From contig OZ244893.1 in assembly GCA_965221485.1 (NCBI GenBank), forward strand, positions 1,612,001 to 1,676,000: a stretch of 64,000 nucleotides of DNA, written 5' to 3'. The DNA is from JAJEBT01 sp965221485 (GTDB taxonomy: Bacteria; Pseudomonadota; Alphaproteobacteria; MPNO01; UBA830). The translations under genes were made by a program, and so were the position numbers. The notes beneath the pieces are model-generated. The model searched no databases and was not told where the DNA came from. It saw nothing but the letters and a program-made list of their open reading frames with translations. Positions 17,079-25,503 of this stretch are shown here, piece by piece; the stretch's first letter is position 1, and each line of letters starts with the position of its first letter.

Positions 17079-17804
17079 CTACCAGCGCTCCATCGACGGC
17101 CGGATGTCCAGTTCAAAGCTCCAGGAATCCTGTGGCTGCTGATGGAGCCACCAATAGGTCTCCGCAATGTGATCCGGATCCAGCAGGCCTCCTTGAGGCG
17201 TTTCAGCGACACGCTCCGGAAACCGGTCCCTTATTGCCGTCGAATCGATCATGCCGTCAACAACGATATGGCCGACATGAATGCCCGCAGGGCCCAATTC
17301 CCGTGCCATGGATTGCGCAAGCGCCCTCAACGCGTGCTTCGCACCGGCAAAGGAAGCGAAGCCGGCCCCTCCACGAAGACTCGCGGTGGCACCTGTGAAA
17401 ATGATCGTACCGCGCGCTCGTGAAAGCATCCTGCGAGCCGCCTCCCGGCCTGTCAGAAAACCGGCAAATGCCGCGCTTTCCCACACCTGTCGGTAGATCC
17501 GTGCCGTCATGTCAATAATGGGACTCCGGTGCTGGGCCCCTGCATTGAAAACGAAGACCTCAACCGGACCAACCGTTTCCTCAACCTGATCAAACAAGGC
17601 AATGACTTGCTCTTCGTCTCTCGCATCACACGCTATCCCGACCGCCGCGTTCCCGGCCTCCTCTATCTTGCGAACCAGGTCATCAAGAGGCGCCTGCTTG
17701 CGCCGGGAGGGCACGGCAATCAGTCCACCCGACGCGAATCGCCGGGCAATCGCACCTCCCAGCGCATCGCCGGCACCGATAACGATGGCAGCTCCCTTGC
17801 TCAT
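17079..17804 (-). CDS. SDR-family protein with Phe in place of the catalytic Tyr
   Basis: 241 residues with a Rossmann start (AAIVIGAGDALGGAIARRF) and NAGA at 88-91, so the NAD(P) site looks usable. The catalytic YxxxK is FAGAK (Phe152, Lys156), and the Ser expected 13 residues earlier is Ala139 in a TGATAS stretch. The lysine is kept but the proton-donating tyrosine is absent. It is the last gene of a minus-strand operon (intradiol dioxygenase, cysteine hydrolase, ring-hydroxylase beta), 16 bp after the beta subunit. I recall similar small proteins ending WSFELDIRP from proteobacteria. Activity as a normal alcohol dehydrogenase is doubtful; the function is unassigned. Confidence 0.82.
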   Translation of the reverse strand: MSKGAAIVIGAGDALGGAIARRFASGGLIAVPSRRKQAPLDDLVRKIEEAGNAAVGIACDARDEEQVIALFDQVEETVGPVEVFVFNAGAQHRSPIIDMTARIYRQVWESAAFAGFLTGREAARRMLSRARGTIIFTGATASLRGGAGFASFAGAKHALRALAQSMARELGPAGIHVGHIVVDGMIDSTAIRDRFPERVAETPQGGLLDPDHIAETYWWLHQQPQDSWSFELDIRPSMERW

Positions 17805-17820
17805 TCCCGTCCTCCCAATC

Positions 17821-18300
17821 TCAAAATGGAATTACGACAGGTCCCATTGGCGCATCGCAATTGAGCAGGTCGACGCGCTTCCGGTCGATTTCGAAACCAT
17901 GACCTCGTGGGCGCAACAGGTGGGTATATTCCCCCGCAAACAGCCGCTGCCGGTCATCCTGAAACTCGACCATCACAAAACCTGACCGAACCTCGATCCC
18001 GTCATGATCTGTGTCTTCCGTGACCGTCACGTTGCCGATGACGCGCCGGGTTCGCGCCGGCGGCTGATCGGCGTAGTTTTCCGGGTGACGCAGGCGACGC
18101 ACCCTCACTTCCAGAAGATGACGTCGCTCGTAGGCGATCGAAGCCTCGCCCACAGGATCACTTTGCCCCGGTGTCGCGGGAATCCAGTAAATGGCCTCTT
18201 CCGAAAACAGGGCCAACCACTCTTCGAAACGCCGCTCATCCAGCAAGCGTGCTTCATGGTAAAGGAACTGCGCCGCCCTGTGCTGGAGATCTTTGGACAC
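17821..18300 (-). CDS. Aromatic-ring-hydroxylating dioxygenase beta subunit (SnoaL/NTF2-like)
   Basis: 159 residues, slightly short for the family (about 160-190). The N-terminal helix (FLYHEARLLDERRFEEWLALFSEE), then IYWIPAT and AYERRHLLEVRVRRLRHPENYADQPPARTRRVIGNV, match the beta subunit of Rieske dioxygenases such as BphE/BenB. The beta subunit is structural; the Rieske and mononuclear iron centres are in alpha. No alpha subunit, ferredoxin or reductase gene is present in the window. It sits 9 bp from the cysteine hydrolase and 16 bp from the SDR. It may pair with an alpha subunit elsewhere or act as a stand-alone NTF2-like enzyme. Confidence 0.85.
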   Translation of the reverse strand: MSKDLQHRAAQFLYHEARLLDERRFEEWLALFSEEAIYWIPATPGQSDPVGEASIAYERRHLLEVRVRRLRHPENYADQPPARTRRVIGNVTVTEDTDHDGIEVRSGFVMVEFQDDRQRLFAGEYTHLLRPRGHGFEIDRKRVDLLNCDAPMGPVVIPF

Positions 18301-18309
18301 GAAGGGTGA

Positions 18310-19002
18310 TCAGTTCGGTTTTCTGCGAAGAACTGCCAGAACCTCGTCAGCCGTCATCACATCACCAAACTGCTGGAGAACATTTTCCAGGGCGGAGCGA
18401 TGTTCCTCGTCCGAAAGCGCGGCATTGCAATCCTCGACCATGACAACCGAATAATCGAGCATCATTGCGTCCCTGCAGGTGCTCTCGCAACAAATGTTGG
18501 TCTTGGTGCCACCGACCAGGACATTCCGTATCCCATGACTGGAAAGTGCGCTCTGAAGCATGGAGGATCCGGGAATAAAGGGAGAATAGCGGTTCTTTCG
18601 AACATGCAGATCATCGGGCCCGACGACCAGTTCATGCCAGATCTTCTCGCCATGCCCGTCCGGCGCAAGAGCCTCAACCGTCCTTGCGCGCATGTCGGCG
18701 CCCACAAAATTGCGAATGAATGACTCCCAGTCCGATTTGCCATTGGCCATCGCCGTCGCGCTGGTAATCCAGATGACCAGACCGCCCAGCTGTCGCAGAT
18801 CCGAAGCGAGGCGGTTTATGTTGTCACAGATGCCACGCGATCCGGGCACCTCCGCCGGCGCCCCCGGTTCGCAGAACATGTTCTGCATGTCGACAATCAC
18901 AAAGGCGGTCTCGCAGGGATTCAGCGAATCAAAAAGGTGATGCCGCCCCCGCCGCGCCAGGACCCGTTCGATTATCTCGGGTCGAACCGTGACCTCATGC
19001 AC
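18310..19002 (-). CDS. Isochorismatase-family cysteine hydrolase (maleamate/carbamoyl amidase type)
   Basis: 230 residues with the full Asp-Lys-Cys triad: Asp38 in FVIVDMQNMF, Lys136 in HVRKNRYSPF and Cys171 in GTKTNICCESTCRDA. A cis-peptide region VLVGGTKT precedes the Cys. The family hydrolyses C-N bonds (N-carbamoylsarcosine, maleamate, biuret, nicotinamide) or vinyl ethers. The N-terminal extension before the first strand resembles the carbamoylsarcosine/biuret branch more than the short nicotinamidases. The gene is 14 bp downstream of the intradiol dioxygenase, so an amide or ring-cleavage-derived amide is a reasonable substrate. A formylkynurenine hydrolase role is conceivable given the nearby kyn genes but not shown. 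Confidence 0.86.
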   Translation of the reverse strand: MHEVTVRPEIIERVLARRGRHHLFDSLNPCETAFVIVDMQNMFCEPGAPAEVPGSRGICDNINRLASDLRQLGGLVIWITSATAMANGKSDWESFIRNFVGADMRARTVEALAPDGHGEKIWHELVVGPDDLHVRKNRYSPFIPGSSMLQSALSSHGIRNVLVGGTKTNICCESTCRDAMMLDYSVVMVEDCNAALSDEEHRSALENVLQQFGDVMTADEVLAVLRRKPN

Positions 19003-19016
19003 AGCCGCTCGAATCC

Positions 19017-19919
19017 TTATTCGGCAGCCTGCGCCAGCTCCACGGGACTGAGGACGATATCATAGGTCACCTCGGTAAACGGTGACCCGATTCCGAGTTC
19101 CTCCGCCTGTTCCCGGGACTCATTGCGTTTCCATTCCAGGACCAGGGAATCCTTGACACCAAAAACAGCGTCATTGTCGAGGTAGTCATCCCCGTTCATG
19201 AAGAGTTCGGTGGTCAACATCTGATGACCAGGCGCCTTGACCCGGACATGAAGATGCGCCGGTCTCCAGACATTCCGCTTCGCCCGTTCCATCATCCGAG
19301 CGACAGGTCCGTCCAGAGGAATCGTGTAGGGAAGCGGCTGGGTGGTCGTGAACGCAAACCGCCCGTCCTGACCGGTCGTCATGCGACACCGAAGGTTGTA
19401 GCCGAGTTCCGGAACTTGCGCGTCATAGAGGCCATCGGGACCATTTTGCCAGAAGTCCAGCACTGCCCCTTCGACAGGCCGGCCACCCAGGTCGCGGACA
19501 ATGCCGCTGACAAGTGTTGGCTGCCCTTCCTTGTTGCGCTCTCCGATCATGTCGCCACCGACCTCAAGGGCCGGCACCACTCCGAGTTCTCCCTCACCGG
19601 CAATATAAAATGGGCCGAGAACCGAATTCTCGGTGGCACCCTCAGGCCGACGGTTGTTGATCGTATCAACCAGCGATGACACCCCCAGTACATCAGAAGT
19701 GAGAATGAATTCGCTGCGTTCTTTCGTGGAAATGTCCGCACATTCATGGAGATATTCGATCGCTGCAGCCCACTCTTTTTCCGTCAGCTGCACCTCGCGA
19801 ACAAAATCATGCAGATGTCTGATCATGGCATCCATGATTTGCTTGAACCGCTGGTCGGGATTGGCCGACCAGGCTTCCAGCACGACATCGGTGGTGTTGT
19901 TTTCGGTCAGATTTCGCAT
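19017..19919 (-). CDS. Intradiol ring-cleavage dioxygenase, probable hydroxyquinol 1,2-dioxygenase
   Basis: ATG 19919 follows a GGGGAG site; 300 residues. An N-terminal dioxygenase_N helical domain (about 10-95) precedes the catalytic beta-sandwich. The non-haem Fe(III) ligands can be placed at Tyr165 (PDGLYDAQ), Tyr198 (LPYTIP), His222 and His224 (RPAHLHVRV), as in catechol/hydroxyquinol 1,2-dioxygenases. LGPFYIAGE is also typical. It would open hydroxyquinol to maleylacetate, or catechol to muconate. The maleylacetate reductase just upstream on the same strand favours hydroxyquinol. It is first in a four-gene operon with a plausible promoter 30 bp upstream. Confidence 0.88.
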   Translation of the reverse strand: MRNLTENNTTDVVLEAWSANPDQRFKQIMDAMIRHLHDFVREVQLTEKEWAAAIEYLHECADISTKERSEFILTSDVLGVSSLVDTINNRRPEGATENSVLGPFYIAGEGELGVVPALEVGGDMIGERNKEGQPTLVSGIVRDLGGRPVEGAVLDFWQNGPDGLYDAQVPELGYNLRCRMTTGQDGRFAFTTTQPLPYTIPLDGPVARMMERAKRNVWRPAHLHVRVKAPGHQMLTTELFMNGDDYLDNDAVFGVKDSLVLEWKRNESREQAEELGIGSPFTEVTYDIVLSPVELAQAAE

Positions 19920-19948
19920 GCCACTGTCTCCCCACAAAAGCCTTCAAA

Positions 19949-19977
19949 ATAATAGAACCCGGAGCCCGACAAAGCAA
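19949..19977 (-). promoter_or_regulatory. Putative sigma-70 promoter of the intradiol dioxygenase operon
   Basis: On the minus strand TTGCTT (plus coordinates 19972-19977), a 17-bp spacer and TATTAT (19949-19954) precede the dioxygenase ATG. The predicted start is near 19942, giving a 5' leader of about 23 bases that includes the GGGGAG ribosome site. The -10 matches five of six positions; the -35 is weak beyond TTG. Confidence 0.4.
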
Positions 19978-20318
19978 TTCAACACTCCGCCAAGACGGGA
20001 CCTCTGCACTCCGTTCCGTCCATGTCCCCCGGCCCGCCCGAAAATCCTTCAGGTGCTGATCGGGACCCGGTGTTCCGCTCTCGCGGACAACCGTTCCGGA
20101 GCCCGGGCTCAATCTTGCGGTCTGACAACGTTCCGGAGATCCCGCCGGACATTATCATACCGGGATCGGGCAAGGACTTGTCCACTACCGGGGCGGGTCT
20201 TGTCAGGCGCAGATCCCGGATGGCTTCCGCCCCGCCTGGTGGGCGCGTCGATCCCGTCCTCGATACCCCTCGCGCCTGGAACCACGTCCTGCCGTCAGTT
20301 CCTGATGACGCCTGTCGG
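19978..20318. other. Intergenic region without a supported gene
   Basis: About 340 bp between the promoter of the dioxygenase operon and the end of the maleylacetate reductase gene. Long open frames cross it on both strands but they continue antisense through the reductase gene and show no family pattern. I see no terminator hairpin with a T-run. Confidence 0.5.
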
Positions 20319-21371
20319 TCAAGGCCATTTTCCGAGCCATGCATGTTCCAGCAAGGCCCGCAAGCTTTCACGGTCCACCTGTCTCGGGTTGGAATAGGGT
20401 TCCGCCACAACGGCATCGGCCGCGCGATCAAGATCACCCGGGCTGAGGCCAATGGCAGCAAGACTCCCGGGCACTCCGGTACGACGCGCCAGTTCGCGCA
20501 ATCCCTCGGCTGCCTGATGGCTTCCCAGAGCGCGGGCAATGGCTGTCATGGCATCCGGAGCAGCGTCCGCGTTATAGGCTGTGGCATAGGGCAGGACAAT
20601 CGCGTGGGTCTCCGCATGGGGCAACCCGAATCCACCGAGCACATGGCACAATTTGTGATGCAGCCCCATCGTCGACCTGGCGAGGGCCAGACCGCAAAGA
20701 AACGAACCGTACAGGGCTTCACGGTGGCTTTCCTCGTCGGGTTCTCCGCTGCATACGCCGACAAGTCCCCGCGCCATCTGACGGATACCTTCCTCGGCCA
20801 GCATCGACAAGATCGGATTCCGGTTTTCGGCATAGAGAGACTCGACAGAGTGCGCAATCGCATTCAGTCCGCTTGGGCCCGCCAGCCGGGGAGGCAATCC
20901 CCTCGTCAGATCCGGATCATAGATGACGGTCTTCGGAACAACCCGCACATCGCGCCCGGTGGTCTTGGAGCCATGTTCCGAAATTCCCCAGATGTCGGTC
21001 ATTTCCGATCCGGCATAGGTGGACGGTACAGCAACGATCGAGACGTCCCGCTCCAGTGCAACCGATTTCGCCAACCCGGTCGCAGAGCCGCCCCCGATCG
21101 CAACCACGCAATCGACCTGCTGGTGGGCCGCCATTTGGGACGCCTTGTCAGCGTCGGCACGGGGAACGTGCATGGTCACGTCCGATATGGAGCCGCTGCA
21201 GGATTTCCCCAGTTCCTGCCTGACCCGGTCAGCAATGGGCTTCTGGGATCCGGAGGAAATGACCAGCACAGACCGGGCGTCAAGACGTTGCACTTCAGGT
21301 GCCACGTCCGCCAACTTGCCTTCACCAAAAAGGATTCGTCCGGGAAAGGCCTCGTAAACAAATTCATACAT
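20319..21371 (-). CDS. Maleylacetate reductase (iron-containing alcohol dehydrogenase family)
   Basis: 350 residues, the usual length. MYEFVYEAFPGRILFGEG is the classical maleylacetate reductase start; GGGSATGLAKSVAL binds NAD(P)H, VPSTYAGSEMTDIWGI is the family's substrate loop, and the metal-site region shows NAIAHSVESLYAENRNP and LHHKLCHVLGGFGLPHAETHA. It reduces maleylacetate to 3-oxoadipate, the step after hydroxyquinol or chlorocatechol ring cleavage. Together with the downstream intradiol dioxygenase it forms a minimal hydroxyquinol lower pathway; the following thiolase and CoA-transferase are not in the window. It is upstream of the dioxygenase operon by 399 bp and downstream of kynureninase. 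Confidence 0.92.
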   Translation of the reverse strand: MYEFVYEAFPGRILFGEGKLADVAPEVQRLDARSVLVISSGSQKPIADRVRQELGKSCSGSISDVTMHVPRADADKASQMAAHQQVDCVVAIGGGSATGLAKSVALERDVSIVAVPSTYAGSEMTDIWGISEHGSKTTGRDVRVVPKTVIYDPDLTRGLPPRLAGPSGLNAIAHSVESLYAENRNPILSMLAEEGIRQMARGLVGVCSGEPDEESHREALYGSFLCGLALARSTMGLHHKLCHVLGGFGLPHAETHAIVLPYATAYNADAAPDAMTAIARALGSHQAAEGLRELARRTGVPGSLAAIGLSPGDLDRAADAVVAEPYSNPRQVDRESLRALLEHAWLGKWP

Positions 21372-21538
21372 GGCCAGGAGTCATATGGGCTTGTGACGCG
21401 GGAAACAAGTCGCAAATCGACGTGCAAAACCGTCCCGTGGCAACCGGTCCTGTCGCTCCATCGGAAGGGTGTTCCGCCACACCACGGGGTGCAGTGGCAA
21501 CGCCCGGGCGGTTGCCCTGCAGGAGATCGCCACGGATA

Positions 21539-22735
21539 TCAGGTGACTCGCGATCGAACCTGAAATTCGGGCTCTCTCCAGATTTCGTTGATCATCACCG
21601 TCTCGATTATTCCGGCCGCTGCTATCACATCGGACTCATCGAGATACAAGGGTGCAAATCCGAACCTCATGATGTCCGGAGCGCGAAAGTCTCCGATGAC
21701 CCCGTTCGCGACAAGGGCCTGCATCGCCGCATAACCATGCTCAAATCGGAACGACACCTGGGAGCCCCGCAAGTCCGGCGACCGCGGTGACACAAGCTCC
21801 AGTTGGGGACAGCGGATCTCGACCTCCCGGATGAAAAGCTCGGTCAATTCAATCGAGGCCGCTCGTATATCGTCTATCCCGACCTCGTCCCAGATCTTCA
21901 GCGCTTCATCGAGAATCGCGAGCTGGATGATGGCTGGCGTGCCCACGCGAAATCTCTCGGTGGATGGGGCGGGGCGGTAGCGAGGCTCCATGGCAAAGGG
22001 CGAGTCATGGCCCAACCAGCCCGCCAATGCGGGCTCGACATCGGTCACGATGTCCGGACGGACATAGATAAATGCAGGAGATCCGGGTCCGCCGTTGAGA
22101 TACTTGTAGGTACAGCCGACTGCAAATTCGGCGCCGCTGCCGGCAAGATCCACCTCCACAGCACCGGCACTGTGCGCCAGATCCCAGATCATGACGGCAC
22201 CGGCTTCATGGGCCCGACGGGTCAATTCCGCAAGGTTGTGCATTCTCCCGGTGCGGAAATCGATCTGGGTCAGCATGACCACGGCAACCTCGCCATTGAT
22301 GGCCTGTGCGACATCCTCCGGGGCCGGGGTGCAGAGTTCCATGTCTGCGCCGATCAGGTCGATAAGCCCCTGTGCCATGTAGAGATCGGTTGGAAAATTG
22401 CCGCTGTCGGACAGGATAATCCGGCGGTCAGGACGCATTTTCAGGGCTGCTGCGAGCGCCTGGTATACCTTGATGGACAGCGTGTCCCCGGTAGCAATCG
22501 AGCCCGGTGCGCCACCGACCAGACGCGCGATGCGATCCCCGACCCGTCCCGGCAGTGAAATCCAGTCTCGCGTGTTCCACGCCCGGATCAGGTCGCCACC
22601 CCATTCATGCTCCATGACCTCAAGCGCCCGTTGCGTTGCCTTGCGGGGCAGGACGCCCAGGGAATTTCCATCGAGATAAACAAGTCCCTCCGGCAATTCG
22701 AACCAGTCCTTGCGAGGCAGTCCCGGTCCTGACAT
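21539..22735 (-). CDS. kynU: Kynureninase
   Basis: ATG 22735 follows GAGGAGA and lies one base after the stop of the dioxygenase gene, so the longer open frame is discounted. 398 residues. Typical stretches are YLDGNSLGVLPRKA, HEWGGDLIRAWN, LSDSGNFPTDLYMAQGL and the PLP lysine Lys211 in CTYKYLNGGPGSPAF, with the phosphate-binding and Asp residues in IWDLAHSAGAVEVDL. It cleaves L-kynurenine to anthranilate plus alanine. It is translationally linked to tryptophan 2,3-dioxygenase, giving a tryptophan-catabolic operon; the intermediate formamidase (kynB) is not adjacent. Confidence 0.95.
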   Translation of the reverse strand: MSGPGLPRKDWFELPEGLVYLDGNSLGVLPRKATQRALEVMEHEWGGDLIRAWNTRDWISLPGRVGDRIARLVGGAPGSIATGDTLSIKVYQALAAALKMRPDRRIILSDSGNFPTDLYMAQGLIDLIGADMELCTPAPEDVAQAINGEVAVVMLTQIDFRTGRMHNLAELTRRAHEAGAVMIWDLAHSAGAVEVDLAGSGAEFAVGCTYKYLNGGPGSPAFIYVRPDIVTDVEPALAGWLGHDSPFAMEPRYRPAPSTERFRVGTPAIIQLAILDEALKIWDEVGIDDIRAASIELTELFIREVEIRCPQLELVSPRSPDLRGSQVSFRFEHGYAAMQALVANGVIGDFRAPDIMRFGFAPLYLDESDVIAAAGIIETVMINEIWREPEFQVRSRVT

Positions 22736-22736
22736 G

Positions 22737-23621
22737 TCACAGTTCTCCTCGGACGCGCCACAATTCGGGAAACAACTCCACTTCCAGCATCCGCCGCAAA
22801 TACCCGACACCGGACGTCCCACCGGTCCCGCGTTTGAAACCAATGATCCGTTCCACCGTCGTGACATGGTTGAAGCGCCATCGCCGGAAATAGTCCTCGA
22901 TGTCGACAAGCTTTTCTGCGAGCTCATAGAGCACCCAGTGACGGTGAACATCCATATAGACCTCCTTCCATTTCTCCTGCACTTCGGACACAGACCGGTG
23001 CGGAGTGCGAAGCTGGGGTTCGGGAATTCGGGTGCCCTCCCCGTCAAGTGTGATGAACAGGAATCTGATCACTTCGTCATAGAAGCTGGGGCGTTCAAGT
23101 TCTTCTGACAGGAACCGATGAATATCGGGACGGTGTTCATGGGGAACGAGCATATGCGTGTTCCGGTTGCCCAGCACATACTCGATCATCCGGTATTGGT
23201 GGGACTGGAACCCCGACGATGGACCGAGAGCCGCCCGGAAGCGCGTGTACTCGGCAGGAGTCATCGTTCGCAGCACATCCCAGGCACCGTTGAGCTGTTC
23301 AAAGATCCGCGACACCCTTGCAAGCATCTTGAACATGTTTGCCGTCTCGCCCTTCTTGAGAGCACGCCGTGCAGCAAGGAGCTCATGAATGGCAAGTTTC
23401 ATCCAGAGTTCGCTTGTCTGATGCTGAATGACAAACAGCATCTCGTCATGGGCATCCGACAACGGATGCTGTTGTGCGAGAAGATGATCCAGCCTCAGGT
23501 AATCGCCATAGGTCATGGCGTCCTGAAGATCCATTCTGGCGCCCTCGTCGCCCGGATCATATGGGGAGGACCCGGTCGGCAGATCGGATGACCGATTTTC
23601 GTCATATGAGGACCCGGACAT
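22737..23621 (-). CDS. kynA: Tryptophan 2,3-dioxygenase
   Basis: The frame is open further upstream, but ATG 23621 has a near-perfect GGGAGG ribosome site 4 bases away and gives 294 residues, the family size. Visible features are MTYGDYLRLDHLL, HDEMLFVIQHQTSELWMKL (distal His region), QLNGAWDVLRTMTP, SGFQSHQYRMIEYVLGN, and the end RFNHVTTVERIIGF (proximal haem His) followed by KRGTGGTSGVGYLRR. It is a haem enzyme that opens the indole ring of tryptophan to N-formylkynurenine. It is first in a two-gene operon with kynU (one base between stop and start) and is divergent from the MetE-like gene across about 300 bp. Confidence 0.94.
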   Translation of the reverse strand: MSGSSYDENRSSDLPTGSSPYDPGDEGARMDLQDAMTYGDYLRLDHLLAQQHPLSDAHDEMLFVIQHQTSELWMKLAIHELLAARRALKKGETANMFKMLARVSRIFEQLNGAWDVLRTMTPAEYTRFRAALGPSSGFQSHQYRMIEYVLGNRNTHMLVPHEHRPDIHRFLSEELERPSFYDEVIRFLFITLDGEGTRIPEPQLRTPHRSVSEVQEKWKEVYMDVHRHWVLYELAEKLVDIEDYFRRWRFNHVTTVERIIGFKRGTGGTSGVGYLRRMLEVELFPELWRVRGEL

Positions 23622-23923
23622 CAAACCTCCCGCCGAATGTTGGGGCGCAACCGTACCTGCTCCCCGCCCCTGCGACTTCACGACATCTTCCATGTGACCA
23701 GTGGAATGTTCTGACGTCCCGTTCAGTTTAACCGGAGTTGCGGGCTCAGGCATCAGAGGCGACGGCGACGGCCATGATGTGCCGAGGTGGAGGCTCATGA
23801 CAAAATGGTGACCAGGAGCAGCATGACCCGGTACGACAGATTGCCGTCCGCAGAAAACCAGCCGGAAATCCGTTAAGCTGTCGACAGACAAACGCCAACC
23901 TTACGGGATGAAATGCTAAAGAC
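23622..23923. other. Divergent intergenic region between kynA and the MetE-like gene
   Basis: 302 bp that should hold both promoters. The first part (to about 23693) is open in frame with kynA and could encode a short extension from ATG 23693, but that start lacks a ribosome site. I see no clear -35/-10 pair on either strand. Confidence 0.45.
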
Positions 23924-25090
23924 ATGAAAAACAGCCAGGATCGCATCCTCACCACTCATGTTGGCAGCCTGCCTCGGCCACGGCATCTCGTGGAAGCCCT
24001 GCGCGCCGAAGACCACGGTGTTGCCATCGATCACTCCGTCTACGAGACTGCGCTGCGGGCCGCCGTGGATGAAATTGTCGAGAAACAGGTCTCACTCGGT
24101 ATTGATGTCGTCGATGATGGCGAATTTTCCAAACGGGGCTTTGCCGTTTATGCCAATGAGCGCCTGAGCGGCTACGACATCCGGCCCCGCGATCCCGACA
24201 TACCCTGGGCAGGCTCCCGCGAAGCCCTGGCCTTCCCCGAGTTCTATGGCGCTGCGAAACCGCACGGTACCGGAAGCGTGGCTCGTCCCGTAACCGTGAT
24301 CTGCGTAGACAAGGTCGAGTATCAGGGCGAGGACCAGCTGGAACGCGATCTGGAAAACCTGCGTGCGGCCGTGGACGCGCATGGTGCCGATGAAGCATTC
24401 GTCCCGGCGATCTCGCCCGTGGATGTGGTTGGTAATCAGGTCAACGAATATTACGGATCCGACGAGGAATTTCTGGAAGCCGTGGCAGCGGCGATGAATG
24501 TGGAGTACCGCGCCATCGTGAATGCAGGATTCATTGTCCAGATGGATGATCCGCACCTGGTGACCCATTGGGTCAAGTCCCCGGGCCTCGACCGCCAGTC
24601 ATACAGAAAATGGGTGGAATCCCGCATTGAGGTCATCAACCGTTCACTTGAGGGAATTCCGGAAGACCGGATCCGCTACCACACATGTTATGGCATCAAC
24701 ATGGGGCCCCGGGTTCATGAAGTCGAACTGGGCTGGGTGCTGGATCTTCTGCTGCAGATTCGCGCCGGCGCCCTTTCATTCGAGGCTGCCAACCCGCGCC
24801 ACGAACACGAATGGCGCCTCTGGGAAGACACTCACCTTCCCGATGGAAAGATTGTCATTCCCGGAATGATTTCCCATTCCTCCGTGCTCGTCGAACACCC
24901 CGATCTCGTGGCCGAGAGGATTCTCCGGTTCGCCAACCTCGTGGGACGCGAAAACGTGATCGCCGGAGGTGATTGCGGCTTCGGGACCCAGGCCAGCGCT
25001 ACGCCGGAGGTCCACCCGTCCATCGTCTGGGCAAAACTGGAAGCGCTTTCTGCCGGCGCCCGTATCGCATCGGAAAAGCTTTGGCCATGA
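23924..25090 (+). CDS. MetE C-terminal-like (cobalamin-independent methionine synthase family) protein
   Basis: 388 residues: a single UROD/MetE-like TIM barrel, half the length of MetE. The start ILTTHVGSLPRP is the family hallmark, followed by VVDDGEFSKRGF and ISPVDVVGNQVNEYYG. A zinc site is suggested by His and Cys in RYHTCYGINMGP, a Glu/Asn-rich FEAANPRHEHEW segment and Cys in AGGDCGFGTQA. Known relatives include core methionine synthases and epoxyalkane:CoM transferase, so alkyl or thiol transfer is likely but homocysteine need not be the acceptor. It heads an operon with AcnX and overlaps the small AcnX subunit by 4 bp. Confidence 0.85.
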   Translation: MKNSQDRILTTHVGSLPRPRHLVEALRAEDHGVAIDHSVYETALRAAVDEIVEKQVSLGIDVVDDGEFSKRGFAVYANERLSGYDIRPRDPDIPWAGSREALAFPEFYGAAKPHGTGSVARPVTVICVDKVEYQGEDQLERDLENLRAAVDAHGADEAFVPAISPVDVVGNQVNEYYGSDEEFLEAVAAAMNVEYRAIVNAGFIVQMDDPHLVTHWVKSPGLDRQSYRKWVESRIEVINRSLEGIPEDRIRYHTCYGINMGPRVHEVELGWVLDLLLQIRAGALSFEAANPRHEHEWRLWEDTHLPDGKIVIPGMISHSSVLVEHPDLVAERILRFANLVGRENVIAGGDCGFGTQASATPEVHPSIVWAKLEALSAGARIASEKLWP

Positions 25091-25503
25091 ATGCCACAGG
25101 ACCGTCGCTGCTTCGTGGAGAAGGTCTGGTCGATGGCGTTGGTGCCGGAGCGGCAATGGTCACGTCCGAAGGCATCGCATTCAATCTCGGGGTAGACGAA
25201 ACAACTGGCATTGTGATCGAGGCTGACCATCCGCTGGAAGGCCAGAGTCTTGCCGGAATGGTCGTCGTCTGCCGGTCTGGCAAGGGTTCCAGTGCCGGCT
25301 CATTCAGCCTTCTGCAGATGAGTGCACGGGGTGTTGCACCAGCGGCGATCGTTGCTGTTCAGGCCGACGCTGTGGTGACGGCGGGGTGTGTATTGGCCGG
25401 GATTCCGTTGGTTCATCGGCTTCGTTGCCACCCCGGTTCCCTGCGCACCGGTGACCATCTTCGTGTCGACGGAGCCAACGGGACCGTGGAAATCATTGCA
25501 TGA
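25087..25503 (+). CDS. Aconitase X swivel-domain (small) subunit, DUF126
   Basis: 138 residues starting in the ATGA overlap with the MetE-like gene. The LRGEGLVDGVGAGAAMVTSE start, GIVIEADHPLEGQSLAGMVV and the serine-rich loop CRSGKGSSAGSFSLLQM identify the AcnX small subunit, which forms the swivel domain over the active site. It ends in a second 4-bp overlap with the large subunit. AcnX enzymes are Fe-S hydro-lyases; characterised ones dehydrate cis-3-hydroxy-L-proline (bacteria) or mevalonate 5-phosphate (archaea). Here the neighbours are a MetE-like protein and an SDR, so the substrate may differ. Confidence 0.9.
   Translation: MNATGPSLLRGEGLVDGVGAGAAMVTSEGIAFNLGVDETTGIVIEADHPLEGQSLAGMVVVCRSGKGSSAGSFSLLQMSARGVAPAAIVAVQADAVVTAGCVLAGIPLVHRLRCHPGSLRTGDHLRVDGANGTVEIIA

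Noticed and set aside
20022..21563. A 513-codon plus-strand open frame
   Set aside because: It runs antisense to maleylacetate reductase, which has clear family motifs; its translation is Arg/Pro/Gly-rich with no family pattern.
22736..23047. A 104-codon N-terminal extension of kynureninase
   Set aside because: It overlaps the tryptophan dioxygenase gene in another frame, and a strong ribosome site precedes the internal ATG at 22735.
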